A model generated the notes under the pieces. The model was given only the letters and a program-made list of their open reading frames with translations, ran no database searches and was not told the DNA's origin. Positions 1 to 9,817 of a DNA stretch of 64,000 nucleotides are shown here, piece after piece. The DNA comes from Pseudonocardia petroleophila (GTDB taxonomy: Bacteria; Actinomycetota; Actinomycetes; Mycobacteriales; Pseudonocardiaceae). Location of the stretch: positions 3,665,501 to 3,729,500 of the forward strand of contig NZ_CP060131.1 in the NCBI RefSeq assembly GCF_014235185.1. Reading direction: 5' to 3'. Each line of letters opens with the position of its first letter. The first letter of the stretch is position 1. The position numbers and the translations under genes were made by a program.

Positions 1-64
1 CCGCGGCGAGAGCGTGACGTCGACGGCGGGATCGGCGGTCGTCGGTAGCAAGCGCGAGGCTCAT
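1..64 (-). CDS. N-terminal fragment of a gene running off the left edge
   Basis: An ATG on the minus strand at 64 opens a frame beginning MSLALATDDRRSRRRRHALA that reaches the window edge without a stop. It lies 12 bp downstream of the stop of the preceding minus-strand gene and has a GGAC-like ribosome site in that gap, so it is probably the next gene of the same operon. The arginine-rich N-terminus gives no family. Function unknown. Confidence 0.4.
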   Translation of the reverse strand, partial: MSLALATDDRRSRRRRHALAA

Positions 65-76
65 CGTCGCGTCCGC

Positions 77-373
77 CTATACCTGGAACGCGCCGACGAT
101 GACGGCCGCGACGGAGGCCAATGCGAGCCCGCCCAGGATCCACGCTGATCCCACGAGCCCTTCGTAGGCGGTCGCGGAGCGGTTCCGACGCCCGATGATG
201 ATCATTACTGCGCAGACCAGGAGGCCGAGCACGCCGGAGAACAGGACTCCCCATTTCAGCCAGCCCAGGATCTGGTTGGCGAAGTCGCCGAGTCCGGGCG
301 GCACGGTGGCATCGGGATTCGGCGGTGCGACGGCCAGCCAGACGGCGGTCCGACTGAGTAGGTTGATCTTCAC
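77..373 (-). CDS. Small two-helix membrane protein, possibly of a conjugative element
   Basis: This 98-residue protein has an N-terminal hydrophobic stretch (about residues 7-17), a first strong membrane helix around 40-60 (WGVLFSGVLGLLVCAVMIII), a basic GRRNRS turn and a second helix near 74-95. The GTG start at 373 overlaps the stop of the upstream gene as GTGA, so the two are translationally coupled. Size, two-helix plan and pairing with a P-loop-like protein recall the small pilin-like (TrbC-type) proteins of actinobacterial conjugative elements. That is inference from architecture; no diagnostic motif is present. Confidence 0.6.
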   Translation of the reverse strand: MKINLLSRTAVWLAVAPPNPDATVPPGLGDFANQILGWLKWGVLFSGVLGLLVCAVMIIIGRRNRSATAYEGLVGSAWILGGLALASVAAVIVGAFQV

Positions 374-915
374 GGGGAGGGTTCCCTTCGGCTGGATGAC
401 ACGTGGCGTGGCGTCGTACGGCCGGCTGCTGTCGCCGTCGGCCGGGGGCCTGCGTGGAGTGCGGCCGTCAGTTCCCCGATGGCGCGGGCGTATCCGCGCG
501 CGGCGCGGGGCATCTCGTTCATCGGTCGACCGAAGATCTGGCGGACGGCGTCGAGCGGTGTCGCGGATGCGCGCCAGAACCCAACGTGTGGCAGCAACAC
601 CACTGCGGCGGCGTGCGGCTCCAGGAGGCGCAGCCGTGCGAGGAGGGCGCGCGTCGGGCGCGCCCCGTCGACGGCTGTGACCGCGAGGACCGGTCGACGC
701 CCAACCCCGCCGATCAGCTGCGCCGCGCGTCCAGCCCGGATCACGGAGTCGGCGGTGGTCCGGCAGACCAGGACGTCGACAGCGCGCCCAATGAAGACCC
801 CACGGTCCGTGCCGCCCAACGCGACGGCGACCGTCGTCGTCCCCACGCCACCGCCGACCCCGGCCACGGTGGGGCCGTCGGATCGGTGGACGCGACGTGG
901 CAGATGGTCGGGCAT
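370..915 (-). CDS. P-loop-like protein of a possible conjugation or secretion operon
   Basis: The 181-residue protein has a glycine-rich N-terminal motif VAGVGGGVGTTTVA (about residues 17-30) that resembles the deviant Walker A of ParA/MinD-like proteins but lacks the signature lysine. No clear Walker B follows, so ATP binding is doubtful. A proline- and arginine-rich tail ends the protein. The ATG at 915 follows AGGGG at good spacing. The gene overlaps the downstream membrane-protein gene by four bases. The actual role is unknown. Confidence 0.5.
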   Translation of the reverse strand: MPDHLPRRVHRSDGPTVAGVGGGVGTTTVAVALGGTDRGVFIGRAVDVLVCRTTADSVIRAGRAAQLIGGVGRRPVLAVTAVDGARPTRALLARLRLLEPHAAAVVLLPHVGFWRASATPLDAVRQIFGRPMNEMPRAARGYARAIGELTAALHAGPRPTATAAGRTTPRHVSSSRREPSP

Positions 916-1475
916 CGGATCCCCTGGATCGGCATGAGCTGACGATCAACAGGGTGCGATCACGTCGCGTCCGCGTCGTTCCCCGATGCGTCGGCCACTC
1001 CGGGGAACCGCTGGGCACGGCTATCGGCACCACGCACCACTTCGTGGACTCTGGCGCGGGCCGCGTGCAGGGCGCGACCTATGAAATGGGAAGGGAGCAG
1101 AGCGGCGGAGCGGCAGTGTGAGTACCGAGGACCGCAGCAAAGTGTCCGTCGGTGTCGATCGAGTCGCTGAGCTCATGCCATTGGCAATGGGTGGGGTTCG
1201 AGTCCGAGGACCGAGTTGAACCATAACCCCACCGTCTCGCACGCTGCTGACCTGCGGCTTTAGTGAACCCGTCGCTACCTGACTTCTTCGTCCCGAAGCA
1301 ATGCTGACCGGAGCCCTGCCTGGTGGTTCGTGCCGCTCAGCGCCTTGCCGACTCCGGCGCCGTCCCACTACAGGGCCGAGTGGTGTACTCGTAGTGGTTG
1401 GCCCCTCAGTCGGGCCCTCACAGCGCGTGGGCCGGGCCGGTCGAGCTCATCCGACCCCTACCCGGGTCGTGATCC
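916..1475. other. Gene-poor stretch
   Basis: I see no convincing gene in these 560 bases: open frames on both strands lack the GC-rich third-position pattern of the neighbours and have no recognisable products. One short hairpin (CCATTG-G-CAATGG, 1178-1190) stands out. The promoter of the minus-strand operon starting at 915 should lie at its left end. Confidence 0.5.
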
Positions 1476-1715
1476 GTGAACAACGGGCACCTCACGGCGA
1501 GGGGGCGTGCGTCCAACTGCTTCGCGCCCCAGACCACGATCGTCAGCGCTGCCGTGGTCGAACTGCTTCGCGGCGAGGATGCGGTCGGCCGGGCCCGCAG
1601 CGTGGAGGTCAGGGGTTACGCGGCCGTCGCGCTGCTTGCCGACGCCGAGCGGTCGGCCGGGCAGATCGGCTTCGACGTCGAGGCGCTGGCCCAACTCTCA
1701 CACGAGAGTACGGAT
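1476..1715 (+). pseudogene. Truncated coding fragment of unknown family
   Basis: From about 1500 to 1703 the plus strand shows a clear coding signature: nearly every third position is G or C and the translation reads like a folded protein (…AAVVELLRGEDAV…, …GYAAVALLADAERSA…). The frame has a GTG at 1476 but no good ribosome site, and the signature stops where it collides with the 3' end of the opposite TetR gene at 1698. The likeliest reading is a fragment cut at its 3' end by rearrangement. I do not recognise the family. Confidence 0.35.
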
Positions 1716-2321
1716 CAGCAGCCGCTTCCAGCGCGCCAGCAACGGCTCTGTGGTCGGATCTCGGTCGTGCAGTGCGTAGGTGAGCCCCACGCCGCGCATG
1801 CTGGTGAAGGCCAGGTCGCGCACCTCGGCGAAATCAGGGTGGCTCGACAGGACCGGTCCGTACATCGCGTCCACGACGGTCTCGATCGTGCGCAGCAGCC
1901 TGCTCTCGGCGTGGAAGAGTGCCATGCGGAGTTCCGGCTCGGTACGTGCTGCCGTCCACAACTCCATTGCTGCCCAGAAGTAGGGCTGGCGGAACGTCTC
2001 CCACAATAGGTCGGTGGCATGTTCGATGCGCTCGGCACCGCTGGCGCGTCCATGCGGAGAGTGGGCGATCCAGTCATCCATCTCCGTCAGACGCTCTCGT
2101 GCCAGATGCTGAGCGGCCGCGATCAACAGCTCCTCGCGGGAGGGGAAGTGGTGCAGCAAGCGACCGCGTGTCACACCGGCGCGGGCCTGGATCGTGACGG
2201 TGGTGGTACGGCGGTAGCCGTCGCTGACCAAGCCCTCGATCGCTGCGTCGAGGATGAGGGAACGGCTGTCGGCGGTGCGTTGTCTTTGCGTACGCGGCAG
2301 ACGTCGTTCTGGTGCGGCCAC
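1698..2321 (-). CDS. TetR/AcrR family transcriptional regulator
   Basis: The 207-residue protein has the usual TetR plan. An N-terminal helix-turn-helix includes the region ILDAAIEGLVSDGYRRTTT followed by ARAGVTRGRLLHHFPSREEL, about residues 20-60. A helical ligand-binding domain follows (FRQPYFWAAMELW, and SMRGVGLTYAL near the C-terminus). I chose the GTG at 2321 because it gives normal TetR length and a basic leader (PRTQRQR); the frame stays open to 2414. No ribosome site is obvious. Ligand unknown. The opposite-strand coding fragment ends at its 3' end. Confidence 0.85.
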   Translation of the reverse strand: MAAPERRLPRTQRQRTADSRSLILDAAIEGLVSDGYRRTTTVTIQARAGVTRGRLLHHFPSREELLIAAAQHLARERLTEMDDWIAHSPHGRASGAERIEHATDLLWETFRQPYFWAAMELWTAARTEPELRMALFHAESRLLRTIETVVDAMYGPVLSSHPDFAEVRDLAFTSMRGVGLTYALHDRDPTTEPLLARWKRLLIRTLV

Positions 2322-2459
2322 GACGAGACGATAGCCGACGGTGTGCGAGAGACGGGTCGGGTGCGGAGCTGGGACCGCACGCCCTGACTTGGGCGAACCC
2401 CTAGTCCTGATCACGCTGCGTCGTAGATCCGCATCGCAGAGGGCCGGTTGGCGGACCGA

Positions 2460-3404
2460 CTACGGACCGAGCGGCCCCCCCGTCGCGCGCATCGCGAGCA
2501 CGAAGGCGAGGATGGTGGCGAAAGCGATCAGCGCCATGATGACGAGTTGCGGGTCGGAGGTCAGCTCCCGTGACCGGCCTCCCCGCCGTTCGATCTCCGG
2601 CATCGGCGGTCCCATCCAGTCCAGCACGTGGAACCGCCGGTCGAACTCCTCGGCGTCGTCGACCCCGGCCAGGAGTTCGCGGGTGGGACCGTTCGCCACG
2701 ATCCGCCCGTTTGCCAGGACCGCGAGCCGGCCGTCGAGGGCCTTCGCCAGCTCGATGTCGTGGGTGGTGATGAGCATCGTGGCGCCGCTGCGCCGTTGGC
2801 TGGTCAGGATGGCCTGGACGGTGCGCGCCGTGGTGGGGGCGTCCAGGCCGAGGTCGACGTCGTCGAGGACGATCAGTGGCCTGCCTCCCACCATCGCGGC
2901 GCCCAGGGCGACCCGTCGCCGCATGCGGGCCGAGATCTGTTCGGGTAGCTGGTCGGCGACCGCTTCGAGGCCCAGTGTCTGCAGCCACCAGACCGTGGTC
3001 GCGTGGATCGACTCCTCGTCCACGTTCTGCAGGTGCAGCGGCAGGGCGAGGTTCTCGCGCACCGTCTGCGACCCGAACACGGACGGTTCGAACAGGGTGG
3101 CCCCGCCCAACAGCACCCCCATCTGAGCGCGCAGCGCCTTCAACGACTTCGGGTCGAGATCCCACACCGATCGTCCGCCGACCAGGACCCGCCCGGTGTC
3201 GGGCGGGACCAAACCGACCAGATGGCGGACCAACGTGGTCTTGCCCCCTCCGGAGGGACCCATCAGTACGGTGATCTGACCGGCTGGTATCTCCGCGCGC
3301 AACCTCTGGTGGACGACCTCGCCACCGAGCGAGGTCGAGATGTCGTCGAACCGGATGTCGGGTGCTGCGCTGTCGGGCACGAGATGACCTCCGATGGCTT
3401 GCAT
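2460..3404 (-). CDS. Mkl/MlaF-like ABC ATPase with degenerate signature and C-terminal membrane anchor
   Basis: This 314-residue protein is built like the ATPase of Mce/Mla lipid transporters. It has Walker A GPSGGGKTT (about 49-57), an FEPSVFGSQTVRENLALPL segment matching the Mkl 'LFGSMN' region, and the H-loop TTHD. Two catalytic elements are altered: the LSGGQ-type signature reads ISARMRRR, and Walker B reads LIVLDDVD, with Asp in place of the catalytic Glu. A hydrophobic helix near the C-terminus (LVIMALIAFATILAFVLAM) would anchor it in the membrane, which is unusual. The start at 3404 has AGGGG upstream; the frame extends to 3539. It may be a weak or regulatory ATPase. The canonical Mkl lies at 11591. 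Confidence 0.75.
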   Translation of the reverse strand: MQAIGGHLVPDSAAPDIRFDDISTSLGGEVVHQRLRAEIPAGQITVLMGPSGGGKTTLVRHLVGLVPPDTGRVLVGGRSVWDLDPKSLKALRAQMGVLLGGATLFEPSVFGSQTVRENLALPLHLQNVDEESIHATTVWWLQTLGLEAVADQLPEQISARMRRRVALGAAMVGGRPLIVLDDVDLGLDAPTTARTVQAILTSQRRSGATMLITTHDIELAKALDGRLAVLANGRIVANGPTRELLAGVDDAEEFDRRFHVLDWMGPPMPEIERRGGRSRELTSDPQLVIMALIAFATILAFVLAMRATGGPLGP

Positions 3405-3579
3405 GGCCCACCGACCCCTACGGGCGTTGGGCCGAGTGGGCGCATCCTGCCCCACCCCGTATGGCGCAGTCGAACGATCCATGTCCCCGGGGAATCGACC
3501 GTCCAGGTCATACAGTGACGGGATGTAGCCTCCGCGCACGGACGGTCACCAGACCGTCCGACCACTTCGGGAGGTACAC

Positions 3580-4032
3580 ATGTCCGCCTATCGATCGATC
3601 GTCGTCGGCACGGACGGCTCCGCCACCGCCCTGCGCGCGGTGCAGCGCGCGGCGCAGGTCGCACGGGACGCGCAGGCCCGCCTGGTGATCGTGTCGGCCT
3701 ACACGCCCGCGAGTCGCGAGGACGTCGAGGACGCCGAGGAGGCTCTGGGTGACGAGTCGTTCCTCGTCCGCGGATCGACGCCGGCGGAGGAGAACCTGCG
3801 CGTGGCCGCGGCCGCGGCGACGGAGCTGGGCGTCGAGGAGATCCTCACCCAGGCGGTGGACGGCGCCCCGGTCGACGTCCTGCGCAAGGCGGTCCTCGAC
3901 CATGACGCGGACCTCCTGGTCGTGGGGAACCGCGGACTGAACACGCTCAGCGGTCGGCTCCTGGGATCGGTCCCGTCGACCGCGGCCCGCACCGCCGGCG
4001 CGGACGTCCTCATCGTGCACACGACGAGCTGA
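3580..4032 (+). CDS. Universal stress protein (UspA family)
   Basis: A single-domain Usp of 150 residues begins with the usual strand IVVGTDGSATALRAV. It ends with the nucleotide-binding loop GNRGLNTLSGRLLGSVPS, which matches the G-2x-G-9x-G-S/T pattern of ATP-binding Usp proteins. The ATG follows GGGAGG. It is transcribed divergently from the degenerate ABC ATPase and probably ends at the palindrome at 4068-4085. Actinobacterial Usp proteins often respond to hypoxia or redox stress; nothing here shows the trigger. Confidence 0.93.
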   Translation: MSAYRSIVVGTDGSATALRAVQRAAQVARDAQARLVIVSAYTPASREDVEDAEEALGDESFLVRGSTPAEENLRVAAAAATELGVEEILTQAVDGAPVDVLRKAVLDHDADLLVVGNRGLNTLSGRLLGSVPSTAARTAGADVLIVHTTS

Positions 4033-4067
4033 GGGGTTCGCGGCCGAGCCGGTGACATCGGCCCGCC

Positions 4068-4085
4068 CGGGCCATCGATGGCCCG
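4068..4085. terminator. Palindrome after the usp gene, likely terminator
   Basis: CGGGCCATCGATGGCCCG is a perfect 18-bp inverted repeat 36 bp after the usp stop codon. It is very GC-rich and has no T-tract, as is common for actinobacterial terminators. A protein-binding site is the alternative. Confidence 0.5.
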
Positions 4086-4170
4086 CGGCGCCCGTCCACG
4101 TCACCGTCCGCTTCGTGCACACTCCGTTGCGTTGTAGTCCCGGTCACAGTGCAGTGAGGAGAACCCGACG

Positions 4171-5670
<1,500 letters not shown>

Positions 5671-5722
5671 GGTCGACCCACATCGCCGACGCACACCGTT
5701 CCATCACAGGAGGAGAAAGCAC

Positions 5723-6133
5723 ATGGGCGTGTTCACCGACGAGTCCGAGGTCTACACCTACCTCGGCGGCATCTTCGAGCTGGCGACCAAGAAGGACGGG
5801 CTGTCCGACAAGCTCGCCGGGTCCGGGGTGGTCCTGCGGATCCACTACACCGACCCCGACTCGACCATCACGGTCGACATGCCGAACAAGGAGGTCGAGA
5901 CCGGCGGTGGCAGCACCAAGGAGCCCAACGTCGAGCTGTTCATGACCGCCGACACCGGCAACCGGTTCTGGCTCGGCAAGGTCAACCTCTCGGTGGCGAT
6001 GGCACGCGGCACGGTGCGCGCCAAGGGCCCGGTGCCGAAGCTGCTCAAGCTGATCCCCACGGCCAAGGAGCTCTTCCCGGAGTACGAGAAGATGCTCACC
6101 GAAGCCGGTCGCGACGACCTCGTCAACGCTTGA
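5723..6133 (+). CDS. SCP2-like sterol/lipid-binding protein
   Basis: This is a 136-residue stand-alone SCP2-type domain. It has the alternating strands of the fold (VVLRIHYTDPDSTITVDM, VELFMTADTGNRFWLGKVN) and a C-terminal helical part with GPVPKLLKLIPTAKELFPEY. The domain binds lipids or acyl-CoA in a hydrophobic tunnel. The ATG follows AGGAGGAG. Its place between an aldehyde dehydrogenase and an acyl-CoA synthetase suggests it carries a hydrophobic intermediate between them, which is inference. Confidence 0.85.
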   Translation: MGVFTDESEVYTYLGGIFELATKKDGLSDKLAGSGVVLRIHYTDPDSTITVDMPNKEVETGGGSTKEPNVELFMTADTGNRFWLGKVNLSVAMARGTVRAKGPVPKLLKLIPTAKELFPEYEKMLTEAGRDDLVNA

Positions 6134-6167
6134 TCACCCGCGTACCCGTCGAGATCGGAGTGCCACC

Positions 6168-7799
6168 GTGCTGAGCACGATGCAGAACATGCCTCTCACC
6201 GTCGGATCCGTGCTGCGGCACGCGTCCACCGTGCACGGTGGACGCGAGACGATCACCGCCGTCACGCCGGGATCGACCCGGCGGACCAGCTACGCCGAGC
6301 TCGGCGAGCGGGCGGCGCGGCTGGCGAACGCGCTGCGCGGGTTCGGTGTCACCGGTGACCAGCGGGTGGCCACGTTCCAGTGGAGCAACCAGGAGCATCT
6401 CGACGGGTACGCGGCCATCCCCTCGATGGGCGCGGTGCTGCACACGCTCAACCTGAGGCTGCCCCCACACCAGCTGTCCTACATCGCCAACCACGCCGAG
6501 GACGGCGTGCTGATCGTCGACGACACGCTGGTCCCGCTGCTGGCCCGCGCGCTGCCCGACATGACGACGGTGCACACGGTGCTGGTCACCGGCGGCGGAG
6601 ACCTCGCGCGGTTGGAGGGCCACGGCAAGCAGGTGCTGCGCTACGACGAGGTCCTCGCGGCGCAGTCCCCGGTGTTCGACTGGCCCGAGGTGGACGAGAA
6701 CTCGGCTGCCGCGATGTGCTACACCTCGGGCACCACCGGCAACCCGAAGGGAGTCGTGTACAGCCACCGCTCCATGTGGCTGCACTCCCAGGCGGCGTGC
6801 ACCACCAACGCGCTGGGCGTCGGCTACGACGACACGATCCTGGCGATCGTCCCGATGTTCCACGCCAACGCCTGGGGCCTGCCGTACGCCGCGATGATGG
6901 CCGGCGCCCAACTGCTGCTGCCGGGCCCGTTCCTGCAGGCCGCGCCGCTGGTGGCGATGATCGAGTCGGAGCGGCCCACGATGTCGGGTGCGGTGCCGAC
7001 GATCTGGAACGACATCCTCAACCACGTCCGGGCGAACCCGGGACATGACCTCAGTTCGCTCAAGTTCGTGGCGTGCGGCGGCTCCGCGGTGCCGCGCTCG
7101 CTGATGCAGGCCTTCGACGAGCTCGGGGTCCGGATCGTGCAGGCCTGGGGCATGACCGAGACCTCACCGCTGGCCTCGGTCGCGCTCCCGCCCGCCACCG
7201 CGACCCCCGAGGAGGCGATGCAGCTGCGCGGTACGCAGGGCCGCGTCGTCGCCGGGGTCGAGGCGCGCATCGTCGACGACGAGGGCACGCCGCTGCCGCA
7301 CGACGGCAAGTCGGTGGGGGAGCTCGAGGTCCGAGGGCCCTGGGTCACCGCCTCCTACTACGGGGACGAGGACCCGGAGAAGTTCCACGAGGGCTGGCTG
7401 CGCACCGGCGATGTCGGGCTGATCGATCCGGGCCAGTTCATCACCCTGACCGACCGGGCCAAGGACGTGATCAAGTCCGGCGGCGAGTGGATCTCGTCGG
7501 TCGAACTGGAGAACGAGCTGATCGGCCATCCGGACGTCATGACGGCTGCAGTGATCGCGGTGCCGGACGAGAAGTGGCAGGAACGCCCACTGGCCGCGGT
7601 CGTACGACGACCCGGGTCGACCGTCACGCCCGCCGAGCTGAACGAATTTCTCTCCGACAAGGTCGCGAAATGGTGGCTTCCAGAGCGATGGAGCTTCATC
7701 GACGAGGTGCCGCTGACCGGAACCGGGAAGTACGACAAGAAGGTGCTCCGTAAGCGCTACAGCGACGGGGAGCTTTCCGTGGAGAACATTTCCGGCTGA
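6168..7799 (+). CDS. Fatty-acyl-CoA synthetase (FadD-like, AMP-forming)
   Basis: The 543-residue ANL-family enzyme activates a carboxylic acid as the adenylate and transfers it to CoA. Signature segments are the P-loop YTSGTTGNPKGVVYSHRSM, the adenylate-binding WGMTETSP, the hinge TGDVG…, KDVIKSGGEWISSVELEN, and the catalytic lysine region GTGKYDKKVLRKRY. The length and sequence style resemble medium/long-chain enzymes. The GTG start has GGAG upstream. It ends the ALDH-SCP2-ligase run and is followed by a strong hairpin. Confidence 0.93.
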   Translation: MLSTMQNMPLTVGSVLRHASTVHGGRETITAVTPGSTRRTSYAELGERAARLANALRGFGVTGDQRVATFQWSNQEHLDGYAAIPSMGAVLHTLNLRLPPHQLSYIANHAEDGVLIVDDTLVPLLARALPDMTTVHTVLVTGGGDLARLEGHGKQVLRYDEVLAAQSPVFDWPEVDENSAAAMCYTSGTTGNPKGVVYSHRSMWLHSQAACTTNALGVGYDDTILAIVPMFHANAWGLPYAAMMAGAQLLLPGPFLQAAPLVAMIESERPTMSGAVPTIWNDILNHVRANPGHDLSSLKFVACGGSAVPRSLMQAFDELGVRIVQAWGMTETSPLASVALPPATATPEEAMQLRGTQGRVVAGVEARIVDDEGTPLPHDGKSVGELEVRGPWVTASYYGDEDPEKFHEGWLRTGDVGLIDPGQFITLTDRAKDVIKSGGEWISSVELENELIGHPDVMTAAVIAVPDEKWQERPLAAVVRRPGSTVTPAELNEFLSDKVAKWWLPERWSFIDEVPLTGTGKYDKKVLRKRYSDGELSVENISG

Positions 7800-7805
7800 A
7801 CTGCT

Positions 7806-7867
7806 GTCGGCCTTGTGCCGACACGATTCTGGCCCCGAGTCGAACAGGGCTCGGGGGCAGAATCGTG
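7806..7867. terminator. Double hairpin, bidirectional terminator
   Basis: Two hairpins lie between convergent genes. GTCGGC-CTTGT-GCCGAC occupies 7806-7822. A long stem occupies 7822-7867, with arms CACGATTCTGGCCCCGAG and CTCGGGGGCAGAATCGTG paired except for one internal mismatch around a 10-nt loop. The position between a plus-strand stop (7799) and a minus-strand stop (7893) fits a terminator serving both. Confidence 0.8.
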
Positions 7868-7892
7868 CGTCGACCTCGTTCCGCGCCCTGGA

Positions 7893-8306
7893 TCAGCGGG
7901 CCCGCTCGCGGCGGCGGCCGGCCAGGTGTCCGGCGACCGCTCCGACGACCACGGCGGCCCCGGCCGCGGAGACGATCTGCGCGAGGTCGAGACCGCCCCC
8001 GGCGGGCGGGAACCAGAAGATCAGCGGGAGTACGAGCAGGAAGCTGCCGAGTGCTGCGCAGGCTCCGTGCACAGGGGTGAGTTCCGCATCGCCCACCTGG
8101 CTGCCCGCCGCGGCGAAGGCGACCACCGAGACCAGCAGCAGCCAGAACTGGCCCACCACCGGCAGGTAGGCCTGGGCGATCGGGGTCATCAGCCCGCCGA
8201 GGAGCAGGACCGACAGACCCGTGGACGCCGCTCTGACGGCCGTCGCTACGTCCACGAGGACGGGGGCTGGACCTCGCGCCGACGCGCCGCCTGCTGAGTT
8301 GCTCAT
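7893..8306 (-). CDS. Small integral membrane protein, four helices
   Basis: The 137-residue protein is nearly all hydrophobic, with four predicted helices (GLSVLLLGGLMTPIAQAYL, FWLLLVSVVAFAAAG, ACAALGSFLLVLPLIFWF, and a C-terminal IVSAAGAAVVVGAVAGHLAG) and a basic tail RRRERAR. The plan resembles the TIGR04086-type small membrane proteins, but the match is weak. The start at 8306 was chosen over longer frames because residues before it are not membrane-like. It is divergent from the histidine kinase at 8384, with which it may share control. Function unknown. Confidence 0.7.
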   Translation of the reverse strand: MSNSAGGASARGPAPVLVDVATAVRAASTGLSVLLLGGLMTPIAQAYLPVVGQFWLLLVSVVAFAAAGSQVGDAELTPVHGACAALGSFLLVLPLIFWFPPAGGGLDLAQIVSAAGAAVVVGAVAGHLAGRRRERAR

Positions 8307-8383
8307 CACAGGAAGTCTACAGTGGGTGGTCCCCAGTTCCCGCCGGGCCGGCCACCGGACGGCACCACGGTTCGGAGGAACAG

Positions 8384-9598
8384 ATGGCTCCTCGCCACCC
8401 GACCGACGAGCAGGCGCCACCCGATCCGGCCGTGAGCGTCGACCGTGTCGAGCTCGCCCGGCTGTTCCTGTCGGCGACCGAACCGACCGAGGTCCTCGAC
8501 GCTGTGGCCCGGGCGGTGTGCGCGCGGACCGCGTTCCGACGGTCGGTGATCATGGCTGTCGACCCGGTCCGGGGGGTGGTGCATGGTCGTGCGGGCTTCG
8601 GCGTCGACCCCACGAAGGTCGCCGCCTGCGGCGGACCGGTGGGGGACTACCGGGTGATCTCGAAGCTGAGCGGTTCGGCTGTGCCCCTGGTGGTACTCGC
8701 CTCCGACGTGGCCGACATGGTGCCTGGACAGTGTCTGCGGCTCTTCGAGGTGCACGGCCCGATCGCCGTCCAGCTGCTGTGCAGCGACCGGCTGGGGCTG
8801 CTCGGGGTCGTATTCTGCGATCACGGCACGACGTCGGACTTCCGGCCGAGTGCGGCGGACCTCGCGACGCTCACCGAGCTGTCCGAGGTCGCTGCCTTGG
8901 CGTTCCAGCAGGCGCTGCTGCTCCGACGATCGGTCTCGTTGCAGGAGCTGCGCGAGCGGTCCAGGATCGCCGCCGCGCTGCACGACGGGGTCACCCAGCA
9001 GCTGTTCGCCGCCACTCTGGAGGTCGAGGAGCTTCGCGCAGGCGGGGCACTGGACGAGCAGGCGACCGTCGGTCTGGAGCGGCTGGCGGACCGTCTCGGT
9101 ACCGCCTTGCAGCAACTGCGGGTGGCGTTGGTCGAGATCGCCAGCGGGGGAGTGCCCTACGACCGCGGGACGCAGGAAGGCGACCAGGCGGTGGCGACCA
9201 GGATCCGCAGCGTGCTCGCCCGGGTCGGGGCCGGTGGCGGGCCGACCCCGGACCTGGACGTGACCGGCGAAGGGCCAGAGCCCGACGCCGTGTCGGCGGA
9301 CCTGCTCGTCCGGGCGGTGCGGGAGGGTGCGGCGAACGCCGGGCACCACGGGCACGCCACCCAGATCGCGGTGCACCTGCGCCGGGGCGGATCGTGGTGG
9401 ACCGTGGAGATCGACGATGACGGTTCGGGCGATGCCGTCGATGTTCGGCGGGTTCTGAGCGGGCACAAGAACAACTCGTTCGGCCTTCCGAGTCTGGCGA
9501 AGGAATGCGCGCGGGTCGGTGGACGGATCTGGGTGAGTGACGCGCCGCGCCTACACGGCCTGCGACTCGGCGTGGCCGTTCCCTTGAACGCCCGCTGA
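8384..9598 (+). CDS. GAF-domain sensor histidine kinase, NarL-type (HisKA_3)
   Basis: The 404-residue soluble kinase has an N-terminal GAF-like sensor (about 20-170). The HisKA_3 dimer helix carries the phospho-acceptor in AALHDGVTQQLFAATLEVEE, and an HATPase_c domain follows (REGAANAGHHG N-box, IDDDGSG, FGLPSLAKECARVGGRI). No membrane segment is present, so it should sense a cytoplasmic cue. GAGGAAC precedes the ATG. No response regulator adjoins it; the NarL-type regulator at 24403, beyond the mce genes, is a candidate partner. Its position just upstream of mce makes control of that operon possible. Confidence 0.88.
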   Translation: MAPRHPTDEQAPPDPAVSVDRVELARLFLSATEPTEVLDAVARAVCARTAFRRSVIMAVDPVRGVVHGRAGFGVDPTKVAACGGPVGDYRVISKLSGSAVPLVVLASDVADMVPGQCLRLFEVHGPIAVQLLCSDRLGLLGVVFCDHGTTSDFRPSAADLATLTELSEVAALAFQQALLLRRSVSLQELRERSRIAAALHDGVTQQLFAATLEVEELRAGGALDEQATVGLERLADRLGTALQQLRVALVEIASGGVPYDRGTQEGDQAVATRIRSVLARVGAGGGPTPDLDVTGEGPEPDAVSADLLVRAVREGAANAGHHGHATQIAVHLRRGGSWWTVEIDDDGSGDAVDVRRVLSGHKNNSFGLPSLAKECARVGGRIWVSDAPRLHGLRLGVAVPLNAR

Positions 9599-9599
9599 C

Positions 9600-9647
9600 G
9601 GGGGTCGACCGGTCGACCCCCCGATCGGGGGGACTTCATTCCCCCCG
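9600..9647. promoter_or_regulatory. 22-bp palindrome and hairpin between the kinase and the mce operon
   Basis: Immediately after the kinase stop, 9600-9621 is a perfect 22-bp palindrome (GGGGGTCGACC and its complement). It is followed by a second stem CGGGGGG / CCCCCCG (9626-9632 and 9641-9647) around an 8-nt loop. Together they could terminate the kinase transcript. The perfect palindrome could also be an operator for the mce promoter, which must lie in the remaining 170 bp before 9818. Confidence 0.5.
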
Positions 9648-9817
9648 GTTGTCGGCGTATCCCCCCCATTCCTCAGCCGTTAGCCAGATAACACGATCGT
9701 AAGCTGCATCACGCGGGCGATTTCATCGCACACGTCTGACGGTTGCCACTGTCGACTGCTGCTGCCCTGACGCCGCTCGATGTGACCCAGCTGTGATCGA
9801 CCAGGAAGGAACCGACC

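Noticed and set aside
1171-1215. tRNA-like T-loop (GGTTCGAGTCC) with a nearby hairpin, possible att site
   Set aside because: The flanking bases do not form a T-stem, acceptor or anticodon arm, so no tRNA or clear tRNA 3' end can be supported.
1021-1368. Minus-strand open frame of 115 codons in the gene-poor stretch
   Set aside because: No GC bias at third positions, no ribosome site and an Arg/Ser/Pro-rich translation typical of random high-GC sequence.
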